Shown here: positions 9,264 to 17,853 of the stretch, one piece after another
Position numbering within the stretch: position 1 is the stretch's first letter
Layout of the letters: the number at the start of each line of letters is the position of its first letter
Assembly: GCA_016716265.1 (NCBI GenBank)
Contig: JADJWQ010000006.1
Location: 3,251,501-3,315,500, forward strand
DNA: 64,000 nt
Reading direction: 5' to 3'
Source: Planctomycetota bacterium
GTDB taxonomy: Bacteria; Planctomycetota; UBA1135; UBA2386
Notes under the pieces: generated by a model
Told to the model about the DNA's origin: nothing
Databases searched by the model: none
What the model saw: only the letters and a program-made list of their open reading frames with translations
Position numbers and translations under genes: made by a program

Positions 9264-10388
9264 TCAGCCGTGCGACACCGCCACCTCGTCGTCCGCGAAC
9301 CGCTCGGGCACAGGCAGGCGCTCGGCGAGGGCCAGCGCATCGCGCTCCAGCGCGTCGAGGTCGGTCGCCGTCCACAGCAATGCGGCGAACTCGGCGTGTA
9401 CTTCCTCGCGCGAATCACGCAGCAGACGCTCGAGCGGTTGCAGGTCGGCGGGGCGCTCGTCGTCGAGGCGCGTCTGCAGCAAAGGGTGCTCGCGGGCGCG
9501 CTCGATCCAGACCGCCTCCGGCAGCGGGCGCCAGCGGGCGAAGAAGCCGAGGTGCCAGGGCAGGAAGCGCATCGCGCGCTCGCGGCCCTTGTCGTCGTCC
9601 CGGAAGTGCTCCTTCAGATAGCCCGCGAAGCGCAGCAGGACCTCGAGCCGATCGTGCGGCGTGGCCAGCCACTCGGACTCGGCAGCGCATTCGCGGAACA
9701 GCCAGGGCTTCACCAGCGCGCCGCGGCCGAGCATCACCGCGGCGCATCCGCTGTGCTGCAGGCGGTCCTTCGCCTCGTGCCAGGTCAGGATGTCGCCATT
9801 GCCGACGATCGGGATCGAACGCTCCGCGACGAGCCGGGCGATCAGGTCCCAGTCGGCGGCCTTCGTGTAGCGCTGCTCGCGCGTACGACCGTGCACGGCG
9901 AGCGCTGCGGCGCCCGCTTCCTCGACGAGCCGCGCGACCTCGGACGCGTTCTCCTCGCCCTCCTTCCAGCCGCTGCGGATCTTGACCGTGACCGGCGCCG
10001 GTGCGGCCGCCTCGACCATCGCCGCGACGATCCGGGCGAGCGCGCCGGGGCGCTGCAGCAGCGTGGCGCCCATGCCGCGCTTCACGGTGTCGTGGATCGG
10101 GCAGCCGCAGTTGAGGTCGACGAAGTCGGCGCCGCGCTCGACCGCGATCCGCGCCGCCGCGGCGGCGTCCTCGGCCCGGCCCGCGGCGATCTGCACACCG
10201 AAGCAGCCCTCGCTCGCGTGCTTCCGGAGCAGCGCGAGCTCCGATCGCGAGCCCTTCAGCAGCTGCCGGGCGTACGCCATCTCCGACATCGTGACCTTCG
10301 CGCCGAAGTCGACACACAGGCGCCTGAACGGCAGGTTGCCGCCCTTGGTCAGCGGAGCGAGCCACACCTTCGCAGGAGCGGGGAACAT
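9264..10388 (-). CDS. tRNA-dihydrouridine synthase (Dus family, Dus3-like)
   Basis: This 374-residue FMN enzyme reduces uridines in tRNA to dihydrouridine. The N-terminus VWLAPLTKGGNLPFRRLC is the usual flavin-binding start of the barrel. DLNCGCPIHDTVKRGMGATLL carries the catalytic cysteine (C96, followed by Pro). VKIRSGW, VHGRTREQRYT, GNGDI and MLGRGAL mark the FMN-phosphate and tRNA-facing loops in the expected order. The NCGCPIH sequence with a glycine-rich continuation looks closer to the Dus3 branch than to bacterial DusA/B/C, which is unusual but only judged by eye. The C-terminal helical domain (from about 230) should contact tRNA. The gene converges with the GH127 gene and is divergent from the sigma factor gene; it is probably a single-gene unit. 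Confidence 0.92.
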   Translation of the reverse strand: MFPAPAKVWLAPLTKGGNLPFRRLCVDFGAKVTMSEMAYARQLLKGSRSELALLRKHASEGCFGVQIAAGRAEDAAAAARIAVERGADFVDLNCGCPIHDTVKRGMGATLLQRPGALARIVAAMVEAAAPAPVTVKIRSGWKEGEENASEVARLVEEAGAAALAVHGRTREQRYTKAADWDLIARLVAERSIPIVGNGDILTWHEAKDRLQHSGCAAVMLGRGALVKPWLFRECAAESEWLATPHDRLEVLLRFAGYLKEHFRDDDKGRERAMRFLPWHLGFFARWRPLPEAVWIERAREHPLLQTRLDDERPADLQPLERLLRDSREEVHAEFAALLWTATDLDALERDALALAERLPVPERFADDEVAVSHG

Positions 10389-10448
10389 CGACGCATCTCA
10401 GGCGAACGCCCAACCCGCCGCAAGGCCACGCTCGGGTCCGCAATCCGC

Positions 10449-10454
10449 TATGGT
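10449..10454 (+). promoter_or_regulatory. TATGGT, -10-like element overlapping a false ATG
   Basis: TATGGT ends seven bases before the ATG at 10462. It overlaps another in-frame ATG at 10450, which therefore could not be the start if this is the promoter. The same TANNNT-plus-7-bases arrangement occurs before mobA. Confidence 0.4.
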
Positions 10455-10461
10455 CCCCGCG

Positions 10462-11064
10462 ATGGGCCCGGATCCCGCAGCCGGCGGCGCCGACGCGAGC
10501 GCCGACGCGGCGTTCACACGCCGCTACCTGGAGATCGCTCCGGCGCTGCAGGTCTGGGCCGAGCTGCGCCTGGGTCCCGAGCTCCGTGGCTTCTGCGACG
10601 CCGAGGATCTGCTCCAGGAGATCTGGTGCCGCGCGTTCTCGATCCGCGACCGCGCTGGCACGGCCGACGCCGCGTTCCGGCCATGGCTGTTCCGGGTCGC
10701 GAAGAACGTGCTGCTCGAGGTGCTGCGCGCGGCGCGCAGCGCCGACCGGCTCGGCCGGCCGCTCGGCGACGGATCGTCCCGCCCCGTACAGCTCGACGGT
10801 CTCGCCGAGCAGATCACCAGCGTCACGCGCCGCCTCGCGCGCGACGACACGCTGCGCGAGTTCCACCGCCGGCTGGCCGAGCTCCCCGACGACGAGCGCG
10901 AGCTCGTGCTGCACGTCGGCCTCGAGGGCGTCGGCTACACGGAGGCAGCTCAGCGGCTCGGGACGACGCACGACGCCCTCAAGAAGCGTTGGCAACGCCT
11001 GCGTGCACGGCTCCAGACGCGCGGCCTGCCGGCGCTGCTACTCGACTCCGTCACCGAGAATTGA
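10462..11064 (+). CDS. ECF-type RNA polymerase sigma factor
   Basis: The 200-residue protein has the two conserved sigma regions only. Region 2 runs through CDAEDLLQEIWCRAFSI and AFRPWLFRVAKNVLLEVLRAAR (about residues 45-95), recognising the -10 element. Region 4 is LPDDERELVLHVGLEGVGYTEAAQRLGTTHDALKKR (about 140-180), with the helix-turn-helix for the -35. The start at 10462 was preferred to 10450 because of the TATGGT element overlapping the first ATG. The gene converges on a Ser/Thr kinase gene, 33 bases between stops. In Planctomycetota, ECF factors are often encoded next to such kinases, so the kinase may control it; no anti-sigma gene is seen. Confidence 0.88.
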   Translation: MGPDPAAGGADASADAAFTRRYLEIAPALQVWAELRLGPELRGFCDAEDLLQEIWCRAFSIRDRAGTADAAFRPWLFRVAKNVLLEVLRAARSADRLGRPLGDGSSRPVQLDGLAEQITSVTRRLARDDTLREFHRRLAELPDDERELVLHVGLEGVGYTEAAQRLGTTHDALKKRWQRLRARLQTRGLPALLLDSVTEN

Positions 11065-11097
11065 CCGACACCCGCCCGCGCGTCCGGGTCGACAGCG

Positions 11098-14000
11098 TCA
11101 ATCGCCAGCGAGCCGCTCGGCAAGGATCCTGCGCTCGGTGCTCGTCAGCTCCCGGTGCATCCGCTGCCTCGCCAACGCGCGGGGATCGACGGGCCACAGC
11201 CGCAGCGTGCCGTCCATCGACGCCGAGACGATCGACGCGCCGTCCGGCGTGAACGCGGCCATCGTCACCGCACCGCTGTGCCCGCGCAGCTCGGCCTCAC
11301 AATGCAGATCGGCACTGCGGTAGATGCGCAACGTGCCGTCGTACGACGCGGTCAGGAACCGCGAGCCGTCGGGCAGGAAGTCACACGACGAGATCCGCTG
11401 GCGGTGGTCCCGGAGGACCTCCCTCCGCTCGACGCGATCGCCGCCGATCGAGCCGACCACGACGAACGGATTGAAGAGGCCGCCGACCAGCAGGGTCCGA
11501 CCGGACGGATCGACCGCGAGCGCACCCGGCGTCACGAGGCCGGGCAGCCAGCGCTCGCGCAGCGTCGCGACATCGACCAGATGCGTGCGCGTGTCCTGGC
11601 CGCCGACCAGCAGCGTCGCGCCGTCGGCGGAGAACGCGAGCGCCAGCACCATCGGCTCCGCGATCGGCGGTCGCTCGGTCGCGAACCGGAACTCGCGCAC
11701 CGGTCCGGATCCGACCAGATCGATCAGCCTCACCAGCGGTCGCGCGTGCCCGAGCGCCAGCAATCGGCCGTCGGCCGACCGCGACGCAACGCGGACCGCG
11801 CCGCTACGCACGTCGGCGATCGGCTCGGCGAGCACCTCCCAGGTGTCGTCGTTGCCGAAGCGGAGACGCTCGACGCGACCGGACTCGAACGCGCGCACGA
11901 CGCCGCCGTCGGCCGTGAGCCAGGCGCCGATCGGCGGGACCTCGCCTGCGCTCACCGGCAGCCGGCGGGCCGGCGGATCACGTCGCGCGAGGTCGAACAG
12001 CGCGATGGTCCCGTCGCGCGCGAACGTCAGGGCGGAGCGGCCGTCCTGCGACCAATCGGCGTCGACCAGCGGGCCGCATCCCGGCGCGCACACCGCGAGC
12101 GTCGCTCCGCTCCGCAGCTCGAACACGCGCGCCGTGCCGTCGACCGACGCGCTCAGGACGCGCGCGCCGTCGGGTGCGAGGTGCGCTGCCGCGATGCCGG
12201 CCGCGTGACCGCGCATCGCGAGCTGTCCGGGCCGCTCGTCGAGCCGGTGCACGACGATCTCCTCGTCCGTTCGCACCACCGCGAGCCGCCGGCCGTCGGC
12301 ACCGAAGCACACGTGCCGGCCGTGCACGGACAGGCTGGGAAAGGCGAACTCGACCCGCCCGTCCCGGGCGGAGCACACCTGCGCCGAGCTGTCGAATGCC
12401 GCCGTCGCGAGGTGCTGGCCATCGGGGCTCCAATCGATGTCCCAGATGATCTGCTCACGGTGTGCGGCGGTCTCGAGCAGCATCGTGCCATCGCCGGTCG
12501 ACCAGACCGCGATCCGCCCCGCCTCGCAGGTCGCCAGCCGGCGACCATCGCCATCGAAGCACAGATCGCGCACCGGCATGCGCAGTTCGAGGCGATGCCG
12601 CACGGCGCCGGACCGCAGATCGGCGAGCCACACCGACGTGCGCAGCCCCATCGCAAGTCGCTCGCCGTCCGGCGAGAGGGAGAACATCCGGATCGGATCG
12701 TCGTCACGGCGCCATCGGGCGAGCACGGCGCCGCCCGGCATCTCGAGCTCGCGCAGCACGCCGGTCGCGTCGAGCGCCAGCACCGCCCGCCCGCCCGGCA
12801 GAACCGCGATCTGCTCGAGCCCGGTGCCGGCGCCGGCGATCCGATCCGGCTCGGCGCCGCCCGCGAGATCGATCGACGTCAGTCCACCGCCGGCCGTAGC
12901 GACCAGCAACCGCTCGCCACCTGGCTCGAACGCGACGTGCTCGACCGCGACCACATCGCCGCCGGGACCCCCACAATGGAACGGCCCGGCCGACGGGAGC
13001 CCGGTCGCCGCGTTGCGCACGGTCACGCTGCCGTCCGCGCAGCCGATCGCAACGCGCATGGCAGCATCGTCGAACGCGGCACACGTCGCACCGATATCGG
13101 CATGCCAGTGCGGCGCTCCTCCCTCGACGAGCTCGGCCACCTCGCAGCGGCCGCGATCGTCCACCGTCGCGGCCCGCAGCGCGTCGCGCGCGGCAGCGAC
13201 GATCACACGCCTCCGCCCGCCGAGCGACCAGCGATACTCCTCGCGGCACACGCCGAGCGTCTCGTGGAGCGCCGTCGTGGCGAGGAAGCCCGGGCCGATG
13301 CGGTCGGCCTCCATGGCAGTCAGGAGCGCGAAGGCGGGATCGCGGTCGATCAGCTCGTGAGCGTGCGTCGCGTAGAAGATCGCCTTGTAGCGCTCACGCT
13401 CCTCGCGCACGTCGCCGAGCAGGACGAGGGCGACCACCAGGCCTGCAGACAAGGACAATGCCGTCAGGGCCACCGACGTCGACAGCACGGGATGCCGTCG
13501 CGCCCATCGACGCACCTTCACCACCGCGCTCGCCGGCCGGGCATGGACGTGCTCGCCCGCCAGAACGCGGCCGAGATCCTCGGCGAGCTCGAGCGCGGTC
13601 TGGTAGCGACGCGCGGGCTCCTTGTCGAGCGCCTTGGCGAGCACCACCGCCAGACCGGTCGTCACCAGGGCGTGGATCCGGCGCGGTTCGACGGGCTCGT
13701 CGTCGCGGATCTTCGCTGCGAGCGCCTCGCGCGTGTCCGCGACGAACGGTCGGCAGCTCGTCACCATCTCGTAGAGCATCGCGCCGAGAGCGTGGACGTC
13801 GGTCCGCCGGTCGACCGACTCACCGCGTTCGCGCAGCTGCTCAGGAGCCATGTAGTCGAGGGTCCCGAACACGGTGCCGGGCTCGGTCATCCCGACGTCG
13901 TCGACCTCGCGGGCGAGGCCGAAGTCGAGGATGACCGGCTCGTCGTCGGGCGTGATCAGGAGGTTCGCCGGCTTGATGTCCCGATGGACCACACCGGCCT

Positions 14001-14583
14001 CGTGCGCCGCGTGCAGCGCGCGCGCCACGCGCTCGATCAGGGCGACCGCTCGACGCACGCCGGCGCGATCGGGACGCTCCGCGTGCCGCAGCTCGTCGGC
14101 GAGCGTGCGACCCGGCACGAAGCGCATCGCGATGTACGGCAGCTCGCCCGCGAAGTCGGCGTCGATGACGTCGCAGATGCCCGGATGCGAAAGCCCGGCC
14201 ACGATCCGAGCTTCGCGCCGGAAGCGCTCCAGCCGCGCCGCCGACACGAACGCCGCCGGTGGCAGGATCTTCAATGCGACGTCCCGCCCGAGGCGGGGGT
14301 CGCGCGCGAGGAACACCGCCCCCTGCCCACCGCGGCCGAGCTCGCGCACGATCTGGTACGGGCCGACCATCCGGCCGATCGGGTCCGCCGCGGCGACCTG
14401 GCCACCCCCGCAATCGCCGCGACGCAGCGCGTCGAACTCCGCCCGGATGGCCGTCGCCGCGCTCGCGGGGCCACGCGCTACGTAGTAGTCGACGTCGTGC
14501 ACGTCGCCGCGCGCGGCATCGCGGCGATAGCGGACCACGAAGTCGAACACCGCGGCCAGGACCGGATCGTCATCGGCATGCAT
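11098..14583 (-). CDS. Membrane Ser/Thr protein kinase with C-terminal WD40 propeller(s)
   Basis: The 1,161-residue protein is a Hanks-type kinase. Residues 1-70 form a helical leader (DPVLAAVFDFV...). The kinase domain covers about 75-345, with the glycine loop GRGGQGAVF, K105 in DVALKIL, catalytic D202 in HRDIKPANLL, D220 in DFGLA, and MAPEQ. A single transmembrane segment lies at about 365-390. The remaining 770 residues, on the other side of the membrane, show many WD40-like repeats such as FSPDGERLA, WSPDGQHLATAAFDSSAQV, LAPDGARVLSASVDGTARVF and FTPDGASIVSASMDGTLRLW, enough for one or two propellers. These probably bind proteins or ligands. TATGAT lies 14 bases before the start. A truncated paralog of its N-terminus is present at 20587-20908. 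Confidence 0.95.
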   Translation of the reverse strand: MHADDDPVLAAVFDFVVRYRRDAARGDVHDVDYYVARGPASAATAIRAEFDALRRGDCGGGQVAAADPIGRMVGPYQIVRELGRGGQGAVFLARDPRLGRDVALKILPPAAFVSAARLERFRREARIVAGLSHPGICDVIDADFAGELPYIAMRFVPGRTLADELRHAERPDRAGVRRAVALIERVARALHAAHEAGVVHRDIKPANLLITPDDEPVILDFGLAREVDDVGMTEPGTVFGTLDYMAPEQLRERGESVDRRTDVHALGAMLYEMVTSCRPFVADTREALAAKIRDDEPVEPRRIHALVTTGLAVVLAKALDKEPARRYQTALELAEDLGRVLAGEHVHARPASAVVKVRRWARRHPVLSTSVALTALSLSAGLVVALVLLGDVREERERYKAIFYATHAHELIDRDPAFALLTAMEADRIGPGFLATTALHETLGVCREEYRWSLGGRRRVIVAAARDALRAATVDDRGRCEVAELVEGGAPHWHADIGATCAAFDDAAMRVAIGCADGSVTVRNAATGLPSAGPFHCGGPGGDVVAVEHVAFEPGGERLLVATAGGGLTSIDLAGGAEPDRIAGAGTGLEQIAVLPGGRAVLALDATGVLRELEMPGGAVLARWRRDDDPIRMFSLSPDGERLAMGLRTSVWLADLRSGAVRHRLELRMPVRDLCFDGDGRRLATCEAGRIAVWSTGDGTMLLETAAHREQIIWDIDWSPDGQHLATAAFDSSAQVCSARDGRVEFAFPSLSVHGRHVCFGADGRRLAVVRTDEEIVVHRLDERPGQLAMRGHAAGIAAAHLAPDGARVLSASVDGTARVFELRSGATLAVCAPGCGPLVDADWSQDGRSALTFARDGTIALFDLARRDPPARRLPVSAGEVPPIGAWLTADGGVVRAFESGRVERLRFGNDDTWEVLAEPIADVRSGAVRVASRSADGRLLALGHARPLVRLIDLVGSGPVREFRFATERPPIAEPMVLALAFSADGATLLVGGQDTRTHLVDVATLRERWLPGLVTPGALAVDPSGRTLLVGGLFNPFVVVGSIGGDRVERREVLRDHRQRISSCDFLPDGSRFLTASYDGTLRIYRSADLHCEAELRGHSGAVTMAAFTPDGASIVSASMDGTLRLWPVDPRALARQRMHRELTSTERRILAERLAGD

Positions 14584-14597
14584 GGCTTCCGCCGGGC

Positions 14598-14603
14598 ATC
14601 ATA
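14598..14603 (-). promoter_or_regulatory. TATGAT, -10-like element for the WD40 kinase gene
   Basis: On the minus strand TATGAT, five of six matches to TATAAT, ends 14 bases before the ATG at 14583. The duplicated kinase fragment at 20.9 kb has CATGAT here, so the key first T is lost in that copy. Confidence 0.45.
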
Positions 14604-14639
14604 GGCGACGGAGCTCGCCGGGTCGGAGGTCGAGCCGAC

Positions 14640-14913
14640 GTTTACCCAGTCGAACACATTGCTGCTGGACTGCCCGCTTCCATGGCACACGACGACGAAC
14701 TGCGAGCACATTGGTGCGTCGCACGACGCCGGGACCGGTGGGATCGGTGAGCGCACGGTCACAGCACCCTCGCACAGTACCCGAGTGCCGTGTGTAGATC
14801 CGCGGCCGCTGATCGGCGGCGCGAGGATCGGCGCACCGCAGCGTTCGGCGTCGAGGAGCACGCAGCCAGCGGAGCCGCCGCGTGCGTTCGCGAGATCGTG
14901 CGTGACCGCCGTG
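14640..14913 (-). pseudogene. Remnant of the C-terminal end of a secreted protein (paralog of 20927-22183)
   Basis: Read on the minus strand, this segment encodes ERCGAPILAPP, then PIPPVPASCDAPMCSQFVVVC and SSSNVFDWVNV. These line up with CGAPILAPPF, PIPSVPALCGVPMCSQFVGVC and SSNALDWMIVNS at the end of the protein at 20927-22183, and the DNA of the two stretches is also plainly similar. No N-terminal two thirds, start codon or signal peptide precedes it, and the stop codon present in the intact copy is lost. It is therefore a truncated relic. It lies directly upstream of the WD40 kinase, in the same relative order as the intact secreted gene and the kinase fragment at 20.6-22.2 kb. The rest of 14584-15048 shows no other gene. 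Confidence 0.75.
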
Positions 14914-15048
14914 CCGGCTGGTTCCGCGGGCTCGCGGGCGGCGGGTATCAGAGCTGGATCCCAGAGGCGGCCGCCGTCACCCGGTTGCCCGACTTGAACG
15001 CGACGGATCCGGGGCGCAAGCTCGACTCTCTTCCGGGAGACGACCCTC

Positions 15049-15999
15049 ATGACCCAAGCGAAATTGATCACCGTGATCGGCGCCACCGGCGCCCAGGGCG
15101 GCGGACTCGTCCGCGCCATCGCCGCAGACAAGTCCGGCGCGTACCGCTGTCGCGCCGTGACCCGCAAGACCGATTCCGACAAGGCGAAGGCGCTCGCCAA
15201 GCTCGGCGTCGAGGTCGTCGCCGCGGATCTCGACGACGAGAAGTCGCTCGCGCACGCCTTCGCCGGCTCGCACGGAGCCTTCTGCGTGACCAACTACTGG
15301 GAGCACTTCTCGCCGGAGAAGGAGGCTGTCCAGGCCGGCAATCTCGCACGCGCGTGCAAGAGCGCAGGCGTGAAGCACGTGATCTGGTCGACTCTCGAGG
15401 ACTCGCGCAAGTGGGTCCCGCTCACCGATACGCGCATGCCGACCCTGATGGGCAAGTACAAGGTGCCGCACTTCGACGCGAAGGGTGAGTCCGATGCCCT
15501 GTTCACCGCTGCCGGCGTGCCGACCACCTTCCTGCTGACCTCGTTCTACTGGGACAACTTCATCCACTTCGGCATGGGTCCCAAGCGCGGGCCGGACGGC
15601 AAGCTCGCCATCACGCTGCCGATGGGCAAGGCGAAGCTGCCGGGCATCGCCGTCGGCGACATCGGCGCCTGCGCGTTCGGCATCCTCGCGCGCGGAACCG
15701 GGCTCTGCGGCAAGACCGTCGGCATCGCCGGCGAGCACCTGACCGGCGCGCAGATGGCGGCCGCGTTCACGAAGGCGCTCGGCCAGCCGGTGGTCTACAA
15801 CGAGGTGACCCCCGAGGTGTACCGCGGCTTCGCATTCCCCGGCGCCGACGACCTCGGCAACATGTTCCAGCTCAAGCGCGACTTCAACGACCGCTTCTGC
15901 AGCGCGCGCGACATCGCGTTCTCGCGGAGCGTGAATCCGTCGCTGCAGACCTTCGAGACCTGGCTGTCGCGCAACAAGGCGAGCATCCCGATCGGCTGA
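15049..15999 (+). CDS. NmrA-like NAD(P)-binding protein (atypical short-chain dehydrogenase)
   Basis: The 316-residue protein begins with a Rossmann strand and dinucleotide loop (LITVIGATGAQGGGLVRAI, residues 6-24) and continues through VTRKTDSDKAKALAKLGVEVV, where an Arg/Lys pair after strand two suggests NADP preference. GVKHVIWSTLEDSRKW and the KYKVPHFDAKGESDALF stretch are characteristic of NmrA/HSCARG-type proteins, which often sense the NADP/NADPH ratio rather than catalyse a reaction. The classical SDR YxxxK pair is not evident; K166-region HFDAKGE takes its place in this family. It is the first gene of a three-gene, same-strand block (NmrA, Gfo/Idh/MocA, sulfatase) enclosed by two duplicated junction segments. 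Substrate unknown. Confidence 0.88.
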   Translation: MTQAKLITVIGATGAQGGGLVRAIAADKSGAYRCRAVTRKTDSDKAKALAKLGVEVVAADLDDEKSLAHAFAGSHGAFCVTNYWEHFSPEKEAVQAGNLARACKSAGVKHVIWSTLEDSRKWVPLTDTRMPTLMGKYKVPHFDAKGESDALFTAAGVPTTFLLTSFYWDNFIHFGMGPKRGPDGKLAITLPMGKAKLPGIAVGDIGACAFGILARGTGLCGKTVGIAGEHLTGAQMAAAFTKALGQPVVYNEVTPEVYRGFAFPGADDLGNMFQLKRDFNDRFCSARDIAFSRSVNPSLQTFETWLSRNKASIPIG

Positions 16000-16197
16000 C
16001 CCCCCCATCCTGTCCGGGAGCCACGCCGACATCGGCTCGGAGCCTCCGCCGGCGATTGGCTGCTCGAGCCGAGATCTTCCCTCGCCGGCGCAGGTCCATC
16101 GACTACGGTCTACGCGCAACGGCCTGAGCGGCGCACTGCGCTCCCGGGCGCACCGCGTCGGCCCTCGTCCATTCACGACGGATCGTCGGGAGACCAG

Positions 16198-17550
16198 ATG
16201 CACACCACGAACGCGAGCCGGAGAGAGTTCCTTCGCGGCTCGGTGGCCGCCGCCGCGGGCGCCATCGCGTTGCCCACCGTGATCCCGAGTCGCGCGCTGG
16301 GGCGGCGGGCGCCTTCCAACCGTATCGTCCTCGCGAGCCTCGGGGTGGGTTCGCGGGGAACGGGTGTCCTGAACGGGTTCCTCCGCAACCGCGACGACGC
16401 CCAGGCCGTGGCCGTATGCGATCCCTTCCGCTCGAAGCGGGAGCGCGCCAAAGCGATGGTCGACCAGTTCTACGGCAACGCGGACTGCGCGGCATACGAG
16501 CACTACGAGGACGTTCTCGCCCGCGCGGACATCGATGCGGTCCTGGTGACCTCGTGCGACCATTGGCACGTGCACCTGGCGATCGCCGCGATCCGGGCCG
16601 GGAAGGACGTCTACGTCGAGAAGCCGCTCAGCCCGAGCCTCGGCTGGAGTTGGGAGCTGCGGCGGGTCGCGGAGCAGCACCACGCGATCTTCCAGTACGG
16701 CACTCAGCAGCGCTCGAGCACGGCGTTCCGCCGCGCCTGCGAGCTGGTCCGCAACGGCTATGTCGGGGAGGTGGAGCGCGTCGAGGCGTGGTGCCCGGAC
16801 GCCGCGGCCGACTGGAACGACTTCTCGGTCGAGCGCTACGGGTCGGTGGAGCCCGAGCCGGTGCCGGAGGACCTGAACTACGAACTGTGGACAGGTCCCG
16901 CGCCGCTGCGGCCGTACAGCGCCGACCGGGTCCGCCGCGAGGGGTCGTTCCACGTCTACGACACCTCGCTCGGGTTCATCGCCGGCTGGGGTGCGCACCC
17001 GCTCGACATCGCGCAGTGGGGCCTCGACATGGACCACAGCGGGCCGGTCCGCTATGCGGGCACCGGCGCGCTGCCCGACCGGGGGCTCTTGAGCACGGTC
17101 GAGGAGTGGGACGTGCGATGCACCTACGCGAACGGGGTGGAGATGCGCTTTCTGTCCGCGCGCCTCGCCGAGCCGGTCGTCAAGGGCTACCGCGCGCGGT
17201 GGTCGGATCACGGCACGACGTTCTTCGGCACCGAGGGCTGGCTCAGCGTGGACCGCGGCGGCATCGAGTACGGCGACCAGACGCTGGCCGACGTCCAGCT
17301 CCGGCCGGACGACACGCGGCTCTACGCGAGCCCCGCCCACGACCGGAACTTCCTCGACTGCGTGAGGAGCCGCCAGCCCACCGTCAGCCCCCTCGAAGCC
17401 GCGATCCGCAGCGACACGATCAGCCACCTGGCACAGTTGGCGGTGCGGACCGGTCGGGTGGTGGAGTGGGACCCGGCGAAGGAGACGGCAGCCGATCCGT
17501 TCATCCACAGCATGCTCGACCGACCGCAGCGGGCGCCGTATCGGATCTGA
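16198..17550 (+). CDS. Tat-exported Gfo/Idh/MocA-family oxidoreductase
   Basis: The 450-residue protein starts with a twin-arginine signal (SRREFLRGSVAAAAGAIALP), so it is folded with its cofactor and then exported. The Rossmann domain covers about residues 40-165: VLASLGVGSRGTGVLNGF binds NAD(P), VTSCDHWHVHLAIAAIRAGKDVYVEKPLS carries the EKP motif. The C-terminal alpha/beta domain includes GAHPLDIAQWGLDMD, where the histidine is typical of catalytic residues in sugar dehydrogenases of the group. SD-like GGGAGACC precedes the ATG. Such exported members are very numerous in Planctomycetota and usually sit with sulfatases and glycoside hydrolases, as here (sulfatase gene 303 bases downstream). 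The sugar substrate cannot be read from the sequence. Confidence 0.92.
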   Translation: MHTTNASRREFLRGSVAAAAGAIALPTVIPSRALGRRAPSNRIVLASLGVGSRGTGVLNGFLRNRDDAQAVAVCDPFRSKRERAKAMVDQFYGNADCAAYEHYEDVLARADIDAVLVTSCDHWHVHLAIAAIRAGKDVYVEKPLSPSLGWSWELRRVAEQHHAIFQYGTQQRSSTAFRRACELVRNGYVGEVERVEAWCPDAAADWNDFSVERYGSVEPEPVPEDLNYELWTGPAPLRPYSADRVRREGSFHVYDTSLGFIAGWGAHPLDIAQWGLDMDHSGPVRYAGTGALPDRGLLSTVEEWDVRCTYANGVEMRFLSARLAEPVVKGYRARWSDHGTTFFGTEGWLSVDRGGIEYGDQTLADVQLRPDDTRLYASPAHDRNFLDCVRSRQPTVSPLEAAIRSDTISHLAQLAVRTGRVVEWDPAKETAADPFIHSMLDRPQRAPYRI

Positions 17551-17853
17551 GTGGCGTGCTCGCTCCGCACGAGCCGAGGTCGAGCCACCGAGCCTCCCGA
17601 AGGAGCCGTTGACGAAGAGCGCAGGCCACGGAATCGATCGATGGCAGCCGCCAACGCGCTCTCGCGTGGAAGGCCGGATTCGAGCGATCGCGAACGACGG
17701 CTGGGAGTGTGCCCGGCGCGCCATCGCGGCTTCGCTCGACGGCGTCACACCGCGCCGTGCCGGCGCCACCGTCCGGCGTGGTGCGTGCCGAGCTGGCGGG
17801 TCGCTGACGCCCATCGGATGATGTCGCGTCACCGCGGTCCACGGACTCCGCCC
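17551..17853. other. 303-base intergenic stretch between oxidoreductase and sulfatase genes
   Basis: No convincing gene, RNA or hairpin was seen. Open frames here translate to arginine/alanine/proline-rich sequence without family features. The sulfatase frame is open through it but lacks a signal peptide until 17854. Confidence 0.5.

Noticed and set aside
10450..10452. ATG 10450 as start of the ECF sigma factor
   Set aside because: It lies inside the TATGGT -10-like element; the next in-frame ATG at 10462 has the spacing seen at other probable leaderless genes.
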